Part shown: positions 45,390 through 54,271 of the stretch, one piece after another | How positions within the stretch are numbered: position 1 is the stretch's first letter | Layout of the letters: each line of letters opens with the position of its first letter | NCBI RefSeq assembly: GCF_010669125.1 | Contig: NZ_CP048630.1 | Location: forward strand, 1,178,001 to 1,242,000 | Direction of reading: 5' to 3' | From: Ancylobacter pratisalsi | Lineage (GTDB): Bacteria; Pseudomonadota; Alphaproteobacteria; Rhizobiales; Xanthobacteraceae | Length of the DNA stretch: 64,000 bases | Made by a program: the position numbers and the translations under genes | The notes under the pieces: generated by a model | What the model was told of the DNA's origin: nothing | The model's database searches: none | The model's input: only the letters and a program-made list of their open reading frames with translations

Positions 45390-46568
45390 TCACATCAAAG
45401 CCTTCGCCATATGCACCAGACGGCGGTCTGGCATCTGTTCCACCCGCTCGATCGAATAGCCCTTGCGGCGATACCAGTGAATGTTCGCGGCAAGCGGCTC
45501 GCCGGTATAGAGCCGAAGCGTCAGGCGCCCGAGCGAGCGGGCCCGCGCCTCGCTGGCGGCGAGCAGGAGATTTCCCACCCCGCTGCCCTGCGCCATCGGC
45601 GCGACCGACAGGCTGGCGATGAGAAGGTCGTCGGGCCGCGGCTCCAGCACCAGCACCCCGGCCAGTTGCCGGTCCGCGCCGGCGCCCCGGTCCGCCTCCA
45701 GCACCCACACCTCCTGCTCGCGCAGCACCCGGGCATAGTCCCACAGCAACGGCACCGGTTCGACGCCGAGCAGGATCCGGTTGCGGGCATAGGCCGCGTG
45801 CTGCACCTCCAGTATGGCGTCGAGATCGTCCAGGCTCGCGCGGCGCAGCGTCCCGCCCGGCACTTCCAGCAGGTCGGCGTTCAGCACCCCAAGCGTCACG
45901 ATCTGGCGCCCGTCGGCATCGAAATTGTCCGCCGCCAGCCATGTCTCCAGCGCCACGGCGCGCTGCGGCCACTCCTCCGCGAGGATGGAGAACCAGGCGG
46001 TGTCACGGTTCCGGCCCTTCACGATCATGTGGTGACGGAACACGCCCTCGAAGCGGAAGCCATAGCGCTCCGCCGCGCGGCGCGAGGGCGCGTTGAGTGC
46101 GTTGCACTTCCATTCATAGCGCCGATAGCCGAGCTCCTCGATGGCATGCCGCGCCATCAGGTACATCGCCTCGGTGCCGCCGGGCGTGCGCATCAGCGCG
46201 GGGGTGTAGAGAATGTTGCCGACCTCGATCACCCGGTTGGCGGTGTCGATGCGCATATAGGTCGCGTGGCCCAGCACCTGGCCATTCGCGACATCGGTAA
46301 TCGCGAACAGCAGCGGATCCTCGCGCGCGGCGGCCGCGCGGTAATAGGCGTCGAACTTGGCGAACTCGTCGAAGGGACCCGCGCCGAGATAGGCCCAGAG
46401 CCCGTCCTTCTCGGGCCCGCTCGTCGCCTCGAACAGCGCCTTGCCATGCTTGTCCGGATCGAAGGGGACCAGCGTCACATGACGACCGGTCAGCGGCTGG
46501 CGGGTCGGCGCGCGGGCGGGCGTCACGTCGACCGGCGCGCCGAGAGGAAGCGTTCTGTCATCGCTCAT
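45390..46568 (-). CDS. Fusion of two GNAT acetyltransferase domains
   Basis: A 392-residue protein with two acetyltransferase modules. The first (about 25-205) is RimJ-like: LTGRHVTLVPFDPDKHG, LFAITDVANGQVLGHATYM and ELGYRRYEWKCNALNAPSRR with AAERYGFRFEGVFR. The second (about 235-392) has LRRASLDDLDAILEVQHAAY and the acetyl-CoA loop SVAPMAQGSGVGNLLLAASE, ending in WYRRKGYSIERVEQMPDRR. In most genomes these are separate genes. Substrates are unknown; protein N-termini or amino-acid/antibiotic amines are usual for the two subgroups. No frameshift is needed to read through the junction. Confidence 0.87.
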   Translation of the reverse strand: MSDDRTLPLGAPVDVTPARAPTRQPLTGRHVTLVPFDPDKHGKALFEATSGPEKDGLWAYLGAGPFDEFAKFDAYYRAAAAREDPLLFAITDVANGQVLGHATYMRIDTANRVIEVGNILYTPALMRTPGGTEAMYLMARHAIEELGYRRYEWKCNALNAPSRRAAERYGFRFEGVFRHHMIVKGRNRDTAWFSILAEEWPQRAVALETWLAADNFDADGRQIVTLGVLNADLLEVPGGTLRRASLDDLDAILEVQHAAYARNRILLGVEPVPLLWDYARVLREQEVWVLEADRGAGADRQLAGVLVLEPRPDDLLIASLSVAPMAQGSGVGNLLLAASEARARSLGRLTLRLYTGEPLAANIHWYRRKGYSIERVEQMPDRRLVHMAKALM

Positions 46569-46706
46569 GCAAGCACCATCCAGGGGATTGCCCGCGGCCC
46601 GCGCCGCAGCCTACGCACTTGAACCACTTCGCTGTCCGTGTGACAGGAATGAAAAAACTACAAGCAATTTGTGCGGGCAAAGCTCGCACAGGCCCGCGAG
46701 GACACG

Positions 46707-47912
46707 ATGTCAGCAGCCACGTACTCCCTCATCCGCCCCGTCGCGGGCTTTGAGCGCATGGGTGAGGAGAACGCCTTCGCGGTTCTCGCCCGGGCGCACG
46801 CACTCGCCGCCGAGGGGCGCGACATCGTCAATCTCGGCATCGGCCAGCCGGATTTCTCCACGCCCGCGCACATTGTCGAAGCGGCGATCAAGGCGCTGCG
46901 CGACGGCCAGCACGGCTATACGCCCTCCACCGGCATCGAGCCGCTCCGGCTCGCGGTCGCGGCCGATGTGCACCGCCGTCTCGGGGCGGAGATCGACCCC
47001 GGCCGCGTCGCCATCGTTCCCGGCGGCAAGGTGACCATGTTCAGCGCCATCCTGATGATGGGCGAGCCGGGGGTTGAGATTCTCTATCCCGACCCCGGTT
47101 TCCCGATCTACCGGTCGATGATCGAGTTCACCGGCGCCCGCCCGGTGCCGGTGCCGATTCGCGAGGAGAACGGCTTCGCCTTCTCGGCGGAGGAGACTCT
47201 GGACCTGATCACCCAGAACACACGGCTGCTCATCCTCAACTCGCCGGCGAACCCGACCGGCGGCGTCACCCCCAAGGCCGAGATCGACAAGCTGGTGGCG
47301 GGGCTGGCGGAACACCCGCGCGTCGCCATTCTCTCCGACGAGATCTATGACCAGTTCCTGTTCGACGGCGAGGAACACACCACCCTGCTCAGCTATCCCG
47401 ACATCCGCGACCGCCTGATCCTGCTCAATGGCTGGTCCAAGACCTATGCCATGACCGGCTGGCGGCTGGGTTGGGCACTGTGGCCGGAGGCGCTGTTCGA
47501 ATCCGCCCGCAAGCTGGCGGTCAACGCCTGGTCCTGCGTCAATGCTCCCGCCCAGTTCGGTGCGCTCGCCGCCCTCACCGGCCCGCAGGACTGCGTCGCG
47601 CAGATGGTCGCTGAGTTCGACCGCCGCCGGCATCTGGTGGTGGAAGGGCTGAACGCCCTGCCGGGCGTTTCCTGCGCCACCCCCAAGGGCGCGTTCTACG
47701 CGTTCCCGAACGTGACCGGCACGGGATGGACATCCGCCAAGAAGCTCGCCTCGGCGCTGCTTGAGCAGGCGGGTGTCGCCACCATTGGCGGGCCCGATTT
47801 TGGCGTCAATGGCGAGGGCTATATTCGCCTGTCCTATGCCAATTCGGCCGAGAACATCACCCGCGCGCTGGAACGGATGCGCCAGTTCCTCGTCGATGTG
47901 CGCCCGGACTGA
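46707..47912 (+). CDS. PLP-dependent aspartate/aromatic-type aminotransferase (class I)
   Basis: A 401-residue fold-type I aminotransferase. FAVLARAHALAAEGRDIVNL and GIGQPDFSTP near the N-terminus, LNSPANPTGGV near residue 183, LSDEIYDQFLFDG near residue 210 and the PLP-lysine motif NGWSKTYAMTGWRLG near residue 247 are all present, with RLSYANSAENI supplying the C-terminal substrate Arg. This pattern is common to AspC-like and methionine/kynurenine aminotransferases; specificity is not readable. The start at 46707 has GAGGA a few bases upstream. Confidence 0.9.
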   Translation: MSAATYSLIRPVAGFERMGEENAFAVLARAHALAAEGRDIVNLGIGQPDFSTPAHIVEAAIKALRDGQHGYTPSTGIEPLRLAVAADVHRRLGAEIDPGRVAIVPGGKVTMFSAILMMGEPGVEILYPDPGFPIYRSMIEFTGARPVPVPIREENGFAFSAEETLDLITQNTRLLILNSPANPTGGVTPKAEIDKLVAGLAEHPRVAILSDEIYDQFLFDGEEHTTLLSYPDIRDRLILLNGWSKTYAMTGWRLGWALWPEALFESARKLAVNAWSCVNAPAQFGALAALTGPQDCVAQMVAEFDRRRHLVVEGLNALPGVSCATPKGAFYAFPNVTGTGWTSAKKLASALLEQAGVATIGGPDFGVNGEGYIRLSYANSAENITRALERMRQFLVDVRPD

Positions 47913-47928
47913 CGCCCGGGGATCGGCA

Positions 47929-48522
47929 ATGGCGGCGCGCGCTCACTCCCTTTCGCGGTCCGGCGCGGTGCGGGTGCTCGGCGCCCTCACGGTCGCCGCT
48001 CTCCTGCCGGCCGCAATCCCGCCGGCCCAGGCGCGCATCGTCGCGAGCTGCGATTCGCAGGCGATGCCGGCGCGCGCCTATCTCGATTGCCTGAACCGGG
48101 AACAGGCGCAGAGCGAGCGCGACCTCGCCGGCGCGCTCGCCGGGGCGGAGGCGTCGATCAAGGCGCTCGGCGACCTCCAGCCCGCGCAGCGCCGGCGCTG
48201 GATCGACCTTCTCACCGAAGCACAGGGCCGTTTCGTGAACTGGCGCAACTTCGAGTGCCAGAGCATCGCGCCCTATGAGGGCCGCGACGGCACGCACAGC
48301 GTCGGCGGAAGGCTCGGGGGCAGCGGTGTGATCGGGCAGCGGCTGATCTGCCTGATCTCGCACAATCAGAGCCGCGCGGCCGACCTCGCCCTTCGCTACT
48401 CCCCGCCCGCCGGGTGGACACCCCCGCCCGAGGAAGCCCAGACGCCCGCCCTCCAGCCGGGCGTCGCCGACCGTTCCTCCACGCCCGGCCCATCGGTGCG
48501 CATCATCGATCTGTCGCCCTGA
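47929..48522 (+). CDS. Secreted LprI-like (DUF1311) protein
   Basis: A 197-residue secreted protein. A signal peptide (VRVLGALTVAALLPAAIPPAQA) ends near residue 36. The mature part has four cysteines in the DUF1311/LprI pattern: ASCDSQ, AYLDCLNREQAQ, WRNFECQSIAP and QRLICLISHN, with LQPAQRRRWIDLLTEAQGRF between. LprI proteins include lysozyme inhibitors and periplasmic proteins of unknown role. The C-terminal tail is Pro-rich and probably disordered. It starts 16 bp after the aminotransferase stop; the open frame also runs back into that gene but the signal peptide fixes the start. Confidence 0.8.
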   Translation: MAARAHSLSRSGAVRVLGALTVAALLPAAIPPAQARIVASCDSQAMPARAYLDCLNREQAQSERDLAGALAGAEASIKALGDLQPAQRRRWIDLLTEAQGRFVNWRNFECQSIAPYEGRDGTHSVGGRLGGSGVIGQRLICLISHNQSRAADLALRYSPPAGWTPPPEEAQTPALQPGVADRSSTPGPSVRIIDLSP

Positions 48523-48638
48523 GGGCGAATATGGGCAGGCGGGTTGCCCGCGGCGGCGAATAAGACGAGTCTGGCGCGCCACACAATCAGCCCGCGCCCC
48601 GGCGACCCGCCGGCGTCCCGCAGCAGGAAAGGCATCTG

Positions 48639-49544
48639 ATGTCCAAGGTCATCTCGATCGGCGAAGTCATGGTCGAGCTGTCGCGCGGAACGGACGGGCG
48701 TTACGGCCTGTCTTTCGGCGGAGACACCTTCAACACCGCCGTCTATCTGGCGCGCGCCGGCGTGAAGACCGCGTACGCGACCGCGCTCGGCGACGACCGC
48801 TACTCCGATGCCATCCGCGCCACCGCCGAGGCGGAAGGCATCGACACGGGCCACATGCTGCGCGTTCCCGGCCGCACCACGGGGCTCTACCTCATAGACG
48901 CCGAACCGAGCGGCGAGCGCAGCTTCACCTATTGGCGCGACACCTCGCCCGCCCGCGAGCTGTTCGAGCTGCCCAACTGGGAATCGGTGGCCGAGCGCAT
49001 CATCGAGAGCAGCGTCATCTACCTCTCCGGCATCACCCTGGCACTGTATTCCAACACCGGGCTCGGCCGCCTGCTGGCGACGCTGGAATTCGCGCGCGAG
49101 CGCGGCGCGCGCATCGTGTTCGACGGCAATTTCCGCCCGGCCGGCTGGGGCGACATGGCGCGGGCCCGCGCGGTCTATGCCCAGGCCCTGAAGCGCACCT
49201 CGATCGCGCTGCCCACCTTCGAGGATGAAATGCGGCTGTGGGGCGATGCCTCGCCGGCCGCGACGGCCGATCGGCTCGCCACCTTTGGTGTGCCCGAGGT
49301 GGTGGTCAAGAACGGCGCCGAAGGCGCACTGGTCATGTCCAACGGCGCCTCACAGTTCGTGCCGATCCCGCGCCCGGTGGATCCGGTCGACACCACCGCC
49401 GCCGGCGACAGTTTCAACGCCGCCTATCTCGCCGCCCGGCTCGACGGGCAGGCGCCCGGTCCCGCGGCCGAGGCCGGCCACGTTCTGGCCGGTCAGGTCA
49501 TCCGCCATCGCGGCGCGATCCTGCCGCGCCAGGCCAATGCATGA
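48639..49544 (+). CDS. kdgK: 2-dehydro-3-deoxygluconokinase (PfkB family sugar kinase)
   Basis: Phosphorylates 2-keto-3-deoxygluconate for the Entner-Doudoroff type pathways. The 301-residue PfkB kinase starts VISIGEVMVELSRG, has SFGGDTFNTAVYLARAG near residue 25, TGLYLIDAEPSGERSFTYWR (typical of KdgK) near residue 85, and the catalytic motif VDTTAAGDSFNAAYLAARLDG near residue 248. AGGAAAGG precedes the ATG. Other sugars are possible but the YWR segment favours KDG. No other hexuronate gene is adjacent. Confidence 0.88.
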   Translation: MSKVISIGEVMVELSRGTDGRYGLSFGGDTFNTAVYLARAGVKTAYATALGDDRYSDAIRATAEAEGIDTGHMLRVPGRTTGLYLIDAEPSGERSFTYWRDTSPARELFELPNWESVAERIIESSVIYLSGITLALYSNTGLGRLLATLEFARERGARIVFDGNFRPAGWGDMARARAVYAQALKRTSIALPTFEDEMRLWGDASPAATADRLATFGVPEVVVKNGAEGALVMSNGASQFVPIPRPVDPVDTTAAGDSFNAAYLAARLDGQAPGPAAEAGHVLAGQVIRHRGAILPRQANA

Positions 49545-49603
49545 CGCCGCGGGCGCCGGCTTAGCGCCCTCGGCCAGACGCGAACGCTTTTGAGAATGAC
49601 TTG

Positions 49604-49623
49604 CAAGTTATTGTGACAACTTG
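49604..49623. promoter_or_regulatory. Inverted repeat upstream of the cation diffusion facilitator
   Basis: CAAGTT and AACTTG arms separated by eight bases in a locally AT-rich stretch, about 70 bp before the CDF gene. It may be an operator for a metal-responsive regulator; not a Zur-type GATAN5TATC box. Confidence 0.4.
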
Positions 49624-49695
49624 ATTTTTTGAGGCTGGGGGGATATCGGTCGCCCCCCGTGGCGCCCAGCGCCGGTGGTTACAACGGCGGCGCAG

Positions 49696-50583
49696 ATGAC
49701 ACAGTCCCTTCGGATCGCGATGGGTAGCGTAGGCGTCAGCATCCTCGTGCTGGCGCTCAAGTATCTTGCCTATCTGCTTACCGGAAGCATCGCGCTCTAT
49801 TCGGACGCGCTGGAAAGCCTGGTCAACGTGGCCACCGCGGTCTCCGCCGTGGTCGCGTTGCGCGTGAGCGCCAAGCCGGCGGACGCCGCCCACCCCTATG
49901 GCTATGCGAAGGCTGAGTATTTTTCCGCCGTCGTGGTCGGCGTGCTGATCGTCGTCGCCGCCCTGACGATCTTCCGCGAGGTCTATACCGGCTGGTTCGA
50001 GAAAACGACGCTCAATGCCGCGCCCGCAGGCCTTGCGGTCAACGCCGCGGCCGGCGTGATCAACCTGGTGTGGTGGGCCGTGCTGATGCGCGAGGGTCGC
50101 CGCGCCCGCTCACCGGCCCTCATCGCCGACGGGCGGCACCTTCTGACCGACGTGCTGTCCTCCGCCGGCGTGCTGGTCGGCGTCTTCCTGGCCGTCGCCA
50201 CCGGCTGGGAGAAACTGGACCTCATCCTCGCCGCACTGGTCGCGGTGAACATTCTCTGGTCCGGCTGGTCGGTGCTGCGCGAGAGCGTCGGCGGGCTTAT
50301 GGACCATGCCGTGCCGGAGGAGACGCTGGGATTGATCCGCCGACGTATCGCCGCCGAGGCCACGGGCGCGATCGAGGCCCATGACCTGCGGACCCGGCAG
50401 GCGGGGCGGATGATCTTTGTCGATTTCCACCTTGTCGTGCCCGGCGAGATGCCGGTGTGCGAGGCTCACGCCATCTGCGACCGCATCGAGGACGCGCTGG
50501 AGGCCGAGGTGAGCGACATCCTCGTCAACATCCATGTCGAACCGGAAGCCAAGGCCAAGCAGCAGGGCATTCCGGTTCTGTAG
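49696..50583 (+). CDS. Cation diffusion facilitator (CDF) metal efflux transporter
   Basis: Exports divalent metal in exchange for protons. The 295-residue protein has six hydrophobic segments. SIALYSDALESLVNVATAVS near residue 30 and IADGRHLLTDVLSSAGVLVG near residue 148 carry the metal-site aspartates and His (HLLTD), and the C-terminal cytosolic domain contains IFVDFHLVVPGEMPVCEAHA near residue 240 with metal-binding His. GTG 49675 is an alternative start. The His/Asp pattern in the second site is compatible with zinc or iron; the ion is not certain. Confidence 0.9.
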   Translation: MTQSLRIAMGSVGVSILVLALKYLAYLLTGSIALYSDALESLVNVATAVSAVVALRVSAKPADAAHPYGYAKAEYFSAVVVGVLIVVAALTIFREVYTGWFEKTTLNAAPAGLAVNAAAGVINLVWWAVLMREGRRARSPALIADGRHLLTDVLSSAGVLVGVFLAVATGWEKLDLILAALVAVNILWSGWSVLRESVGGLMDHAVPEETLGLIRRRIAAEATGAIEAHDLRTRQAGRMIFVDFHLVVPGEMPVCEAHAICDRIEDALEAEVSDILVNIHVEPEAKAKQQGIPVL

Positions 50584-50593
50584 CCGCCAGCCA

Positions 50594-50625
50594 CCCGGAC
50601 GGCCCGTGCAACCGGGCCCTCCGGG
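50594..50625. terminator. Bidirectional terminator-like hairpin between the CDF and lytic transglycosylase genes
   Basis: Stem CCCGGA-C-GGCCCG / CGGGCC-C-TCCGGG with one C-C mismatch and a 6-base loop, between two convergent genes. No T-run. Confidence 0.5.
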
Positions 50626-50668
50626 CGTCCTCGCGCGGGGTTTGCCCGTGCCTGTCCCGACGTGACGC

Positions 50669-51916
50669 TCAGCGCCCGGAGCGGAGCGCGGCGAGCAGTT
50701 GCGGCGTGGGGTAGGAATCGGCCGGCAGTCCAAGACGCATCTGCTCGACCTTCACCGCCTGCCGTGTCGCCGAGCCGACGATCCCATCGACGCCGCCCAC
50801 ATGGTGACCGCGCCGGTTGAGCAGGGTCTGCAGTTCCTTCACCTGCGCCATCGACAGGTTGGGGATCGCCTTGCCGTCGCCGCGGTCGAAAGGCCCGGCT
50901 CCCGCCACGCGGGTCGCGAGATAGGCCGCCGACGTCGCGTAGACCAGCGAGTTGTTCCATTCGGTGAAGACGTCGAAGTTCGGATAGGCGAGAAAGGCCG
51001 GGCCGGTGCGGCCCATGGGCAGCAACAGCGAGGCGGTCAGCTGGTCCGCCGGCAGCTGCCCGCCCCCGGCCCGCACCACACCCATGCGTGCCCATTGCGC
51101 ACGCGGGATCTTGATCGACAGGTCCGCCTGGTCCCATGGCAGATTGGCAGGCACCCGCACCTCTTCCAGCCAGGGCTGCCCCGCTTTCCAACCCATCGAG
51201 CGGATATAGTTCGCCGCCGAGGCCAGCGCGTCGGGATGCGAGCGCAGGAGGTCCACGCGCCCGTCGCCGTCGAAATCGACGCCGAAGTTCAGGTAATGAT
51301 CGGGCAGGAACTGGAACGAGCCCAGCTCGCCCGCCCAGGGTCCGCGCATGGACTGCGGCGTCAGGTCGCCGCGATCGACGATCTTGAGCGCCGACATCAG
51401 CTGGGTACGGAACATCTCGGCCCGCCGGCAGTCCCAGGCCAGCGTCGCCACCGAGCGCAGGCTGGGCTTGTCACCCATATTGGCCCCGAAATCGGTCTCC
51501 AGCCCCCAGAACGCCACGAGCACCGCACCGGGAACACCGAACTGCTGCTCGATACGGTTGAACAGCGCCTGGTTCTGCTGAATCAGCTTCCGGCCCTGCT
51601 GGATCCGGTAATTGGCGACCATGCGGTCGGAAAACTCGAAGAAGCTCTGCGCGAACACGCCCTGCCGGCGGTCCAGCGCGATGACGTTGGGATCGTAGGA
51701 AATCCCGTTCAGCGCCGCCGCCACGGTGCGCGAGGAGATGCCCTGGCTGATCGCGTACTGCTTGAACTGCGCCATCCACGCGTCGAAGCCCGCGCCATTG
51801 CTGCCGCACTGCTGAAGCGTGGGCTGCTGGGCCGCGGCTGAAACGGGAATGGCGAGCGGCGCGCACAGCAGGGCGGCGGCAAAGGCGCTGCGAAGCCTGT
51901 CTGTCAGTCGGCCCAT
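50669..51916 (-). CDS. Lytic murein transglycosylase (MltB family) with peptidoglycan-binding domain
   Basis: Cleaves peptidoglycan glycan strands with 1,6-anhydro ring formation in the periplasm. The 415-residue protein has a signal peptide (RLRSAFAAALLCAPLAIPVSA). The SLT_2 domain includes FGVPGAVLVAFWGLETDFGA near residue 135, whose Glu is the likely catalytic acid, and MRGPWAGELGSFQFLPDHYL near residue 190. A C-terminal PG_binding_1 domain (MAQVKELQTLLNRRGHHVGG, VDGIVGSATRQAVKVEQMRL) occupies the last 65 residues. Start 51916 has GGGGGAA upstream. Divergent from the NUDIX gene. Confidence 0.92.
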   Translation of the reverse strand: MGRLTDRLRSAFAAALLCAPLAIPVSAAAQQPTLQQCGSNGAGFDAWMAQFKQYAISQGISSRTVAAALNGISYDPNVIALDRRQGVFAQSFFEFSDRMVANYRIQQGRKLIQQNQALFNRIEQQFGVPGAVLVAFWGLETDFGANMGDKPSLRSVATLAWDCRRAEMFRTQLMSALKIVDRGDLTPQSMRGPWAGELGSFQFLPDHYLNFGVDFDGDGRVDLLRSHPDALASAANYIRSMGWKAGQPWLEEVRVPANLPWDQADLSIKIPRAQWARMGVVRAGGGQLPADQLTASLLLPMGRTGPAFLAYPNFDVFTEWNNSLVYATSAAYLATRVAGAGPFDRGDGKAIPNLSMAQVKELQTLLNRRGHHVGGVDGIVGSATRQAVKVEQMRLGLPADSYPTPQLLAALRSGR

Positions 51917-52107
51917 GAAGGTTCCCCCGGTGGTTTCGTGTTCGATTGGGCAGCGAATCATGAATCTACAGGAAATACGGCACTCTCGCGGTGACGGACG
52001 CATCACGTCCCGCCTTGCGCCGCGCGATCGGGCTTGCGACACAGGAACGAGCCTACCCGAACCGCCGCCCCGCGTGGCCCGCGACACGCCATCTCCAGGA
52101 ATTTCCC

Positions 52108-52548
52108 ATGAACCAGACCGAGCTGCGCCCCGTTCCGGCCGTTCTCGCCGTGGTGCTGCGGGAGGACCAGGTAATGCTGGTGCGCCGGGCCAACCCGCCG
52201 GACCAGGGGCTGTGGGGCTTTCCGGGCGGGCGCATGGAAGTGGGCGAGACCCATTTCGACGCCGCGCTGCGCGAGCTGATGGAGGAAACCGGCATTGTCG
52301 CCGATGCGCCCCGGCTGCTGACCGTGCTCGATTTCATCCAGCACGACGCGGCCGGCAGGCTGGCCCATCATTTCGCGATGATCGCGGTGCTGTGCCGCTG
52401 GCAGGCGGGCGAGGGCGAGGCGGCGGACGATGCGCTGGAAACCCGCTGGTTCGACCGTGTCGAAATCGCCGCGCTGGGCGCCGAGGCCAGCCTGAAGGTC
52501 GAATGGCTCAGCGACGCCGCCTTCGCCTTCCAGACCGGCGACGTCTGA
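52108..52548 (+). CDS. NUDIX hydrolase
   Basis: A 146-residue NUDIX-fold pyrophosphohydrolase. The NUDIX box GGRMEVGETHFDAALREL and MEETGIVADAP near residues 36-64 is complete, with the REXXEE-type Glu residues for Mg2+ (RELMEETG). Preceding LRPVPAVLAVVLREDQVMLV and the WGFPGG strand resemble ADP-ribose/NADH pyrophosphatase-like members acting on nucleoside diphosphate derivatives. Start 52108 is supported by CAGGA upstream. Substrate unknown. Confidence 0.88.
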   Translation: MNQTELRPVPAVLAVVLREDQVMLVRRANPPDQGLWGFPGGRMEVGETHFDAALRELMEETGIVADAPRLLTVLDFIQHDAAGRLAHHFAMIAVLCRWQAGEGEAADDALETRWFDRVEIAALGAEASLKVEWLSDAAFAFQTGDV

Positions 52549-52622
52549 GCGCGTCTGACAGGCGCCCACCGGCCAGCCGCGCCCGCCGGTCTCCACCCCG
52601 CCATCCGGCCCGAACGCCCACG

Positions 52623-52649
52623 AAAAAGGGGCCTTCCGAAGAAGGCCCC
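52623..52649 (-). terminator. Intrinsic terminator of oxlT copy 1
   Basis: Read on the minus strand: a 9-bp perfect stem (GGGGCCTTC / GAAGGCCCC) with a TTCG loop followed by five Ts, 45 bp after the oxlT copy 1 stop. Confidence 0.85.
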
Positions 52650-52693
52650 TCCATTCGTGTCGGGCGTGCGCCCGTATCAGTCCGTTGCCCGGA

Positions 52694-54028
52694 TCAGGCG
52701 TGGGCCGAGGCCGCGCCCTTCTGCTCCATCGCGTCTGGCGGTGGAGCGACGGTCGACTTGGCGACATGCGCGCTCAGCACCTTCGGCAGCACGGCAAGGG
52801 CCAGGAAGGCGGCGAACAGGTCCATGCCGGCCACGGTATAAAGCACGGTCGACCAGGTGCCGGTGGCCTCCATCAGGATGTTGCCGAGCGGCACGAACAG
52901 GGCGCCGATACCCTTGGCGGTGTAGAGCACGCCGTAGATCTTGCCGATGTGCTTGGTGCCGAAGGCATCGCCCGCCAGCGCCGAGAACAGCGAGTACACC
53001 TCGCCCCAGGCCAGGAACACGACACCGGACAGGATCAGGAACGCCCACGGGTTGTGACCGAAATAGCCGAGCGCGACGATGCCGAAGCCTTCGAGCGTGA
53101 AGGCGATCACCATGGTCTTCTCACGGCCGATATGGTCCGAGACGTAGCCGAACAGCGGACGCGAGATGCCGTTCATCACGCGGTCGAGCATCAGCGCCAG
53201 GGGCAGCGCCGCCATGGTGAAGAAGTAGAGATTGACCTCGAACTCCTTCACGCCGAGATCCACCGCGATGACGCCGAGCTGGGCCACCGCCATCATGCCG
53301 CCGGTGACGACGCAGGTGAACATCAGGATCATCAGCCAGAACAGCTTGGTGTTCAGGGCTTCCTTCAGCGTGTAGTCGCGACGGCTCTGGTTGAGCTTGT
53401 TGGACGCCTTCACCTCGCCGGCCTGCGGGCCGCGCAGGAACCATGCCGCGAGAAAGGCGAGGCCGCCCTGCAGCAGGCCGAAGAAGAAGAAGGTCTCCTG
53501 GAAGCCGGCGCTGTCGATCATCGCCGCGATCGGCAGGATGGTGGCGGCAGAGCCGGCGCCATAGCCGCCCGCGGTCAGGCCGACGGCAAGGCCGCGGCGA
53601 TCGGGGAACCACTTCAGGGCGTTGTTGATGCAGGTCGCGTAGATGCAGCCCACGCCGATGCCGCCGACGGCCGCACCGAGATAGAAGCCCGGCAGGGTGG
53701 TGGCGCCCGAATTGATGACCCAGGCGGAGCCGATCATGATGGCGCCGAAGGCCACCATCACGCGCGGGCCGAACTTGTCGATGAAGTAGCCTTCAATCGG
53801 CGCCAGCCAGGTCTGCACCAGCACGAAGATGGTGAACGCGATCTGGATCGACGCGCGTTCCCAGCCGAAGGTTTCCTGAATCTCGGGGACGAACAGCGTC
53901 CAGGCGTACTGGATGTTGGCCGTGGCCACCATGCAGATGACGCCGACCGCGAGTTGCAGCCAGCGGCGGCTTTCCGAGAAGTCCTTGCCCGGCCCGATGG
54001 CCGCGGCGGTGATTTTAGACGTGCTCAA
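52694..54028 (-). CDS. oxlT: Oxalate/formate antiporter OxlT-type MFS transporter, copy 1
   Basis: A 444-residue 12-helix MFS antiporter predicted to import oxalate in exchange for formate. RRWLQLAVGVICMVATANIQ and YAWTLFVPEIQETFGW open helix 1, the MFS motif appears as YFIDKFGPRVMV near residue 78, DRVMNGISRPLFGYVSDHIG lies before helix 8, and YTAKGIGALFVP near helix 11 holds a Lys comparable to the essential Lys of Oxalobacter OxlT (assignment by motif only). The start is probably TTG 54028 with GAGGAG eight bases upstream; the frame is open for 27 more codons. Downstream of a good promoter at 54243-54271. Paralogue of the next gene. Confidence 0.87.
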   Translation of the reverse strand: MSTSKITAAAIGPGKDFSESRRWLQLAVGVICMVATANIQYAWTLFVPEIQETFGWERASIQIAFTIFVLVQTWLAPIEGYFIDKFGPRVMVAFGAIMIGSAWVINSGATTLPGFYLGAAVGGIGVGCIYATCINNALKWFPDRRGLAVGLTAGGYGAGSAATILPIAAMIDSAGFQETFFFFGLLQGGLAFLAAWFLRGPQAGEVKASNKLNQSRRDYTLKEALNTKLFWLMILMFTCVVTGGMMAVAQLGVIAVDLGVKEFEVNLYFFTMAALPLALMLDRVMNGISRPLFGYVSDHIGREKTMVIAFTLEGFGIVALGYFGHNPWAFLILSGVVFLAWGEVYSLFSALAGDAFGTKHIGKIYGVLYTAKGIGALFVPLGNILMEATGTWSTVLYTVAGMDLFAAFLALAVLPKVLSAHVAKSTVAPPPDAMEQKGAASAHA

Positions 54029-54242
54029 AGGGGCGGTCTCCTCTCCCAATCCATATTTCGCCGCGGACCGGCTTTTTGTTGCGGAGCCTGCCAGGGGCGG
54101 CTCCGGCATTTTTGATTGGCCGAGGCGTTTTTCTACCGCCTTCGGCAGCCGCGGATGCGGCAGATAGCTCCATAAGGTTTTTGGCCTCGCCCAGGCGCAT
54201 CAAGGCTGACGCAGCGTTGCGTGGCAGGTCCGCTACTTAATG

Positions 54243-54271
54243 ATCATATTGCACAATATTATGTATGCCAA
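54243..54271 (-). promoter_or_regulatory. Promoter of oxlT copy 1 with operator-like spacer
   Basis: On the minus strand TTGGCA (-35, 54266-54271), 17-base spacer, TATGAT (-10, 54243-54248). The spacer holds an imperfect palindrome TGCACAAT/ATTATGTA on the plus strand (6 of 8 paired), similar in form to the perfect one at the oxlT copy 2 promoter. Transcription would give a leader of roughly 200 nt. Confidence 0.65.
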
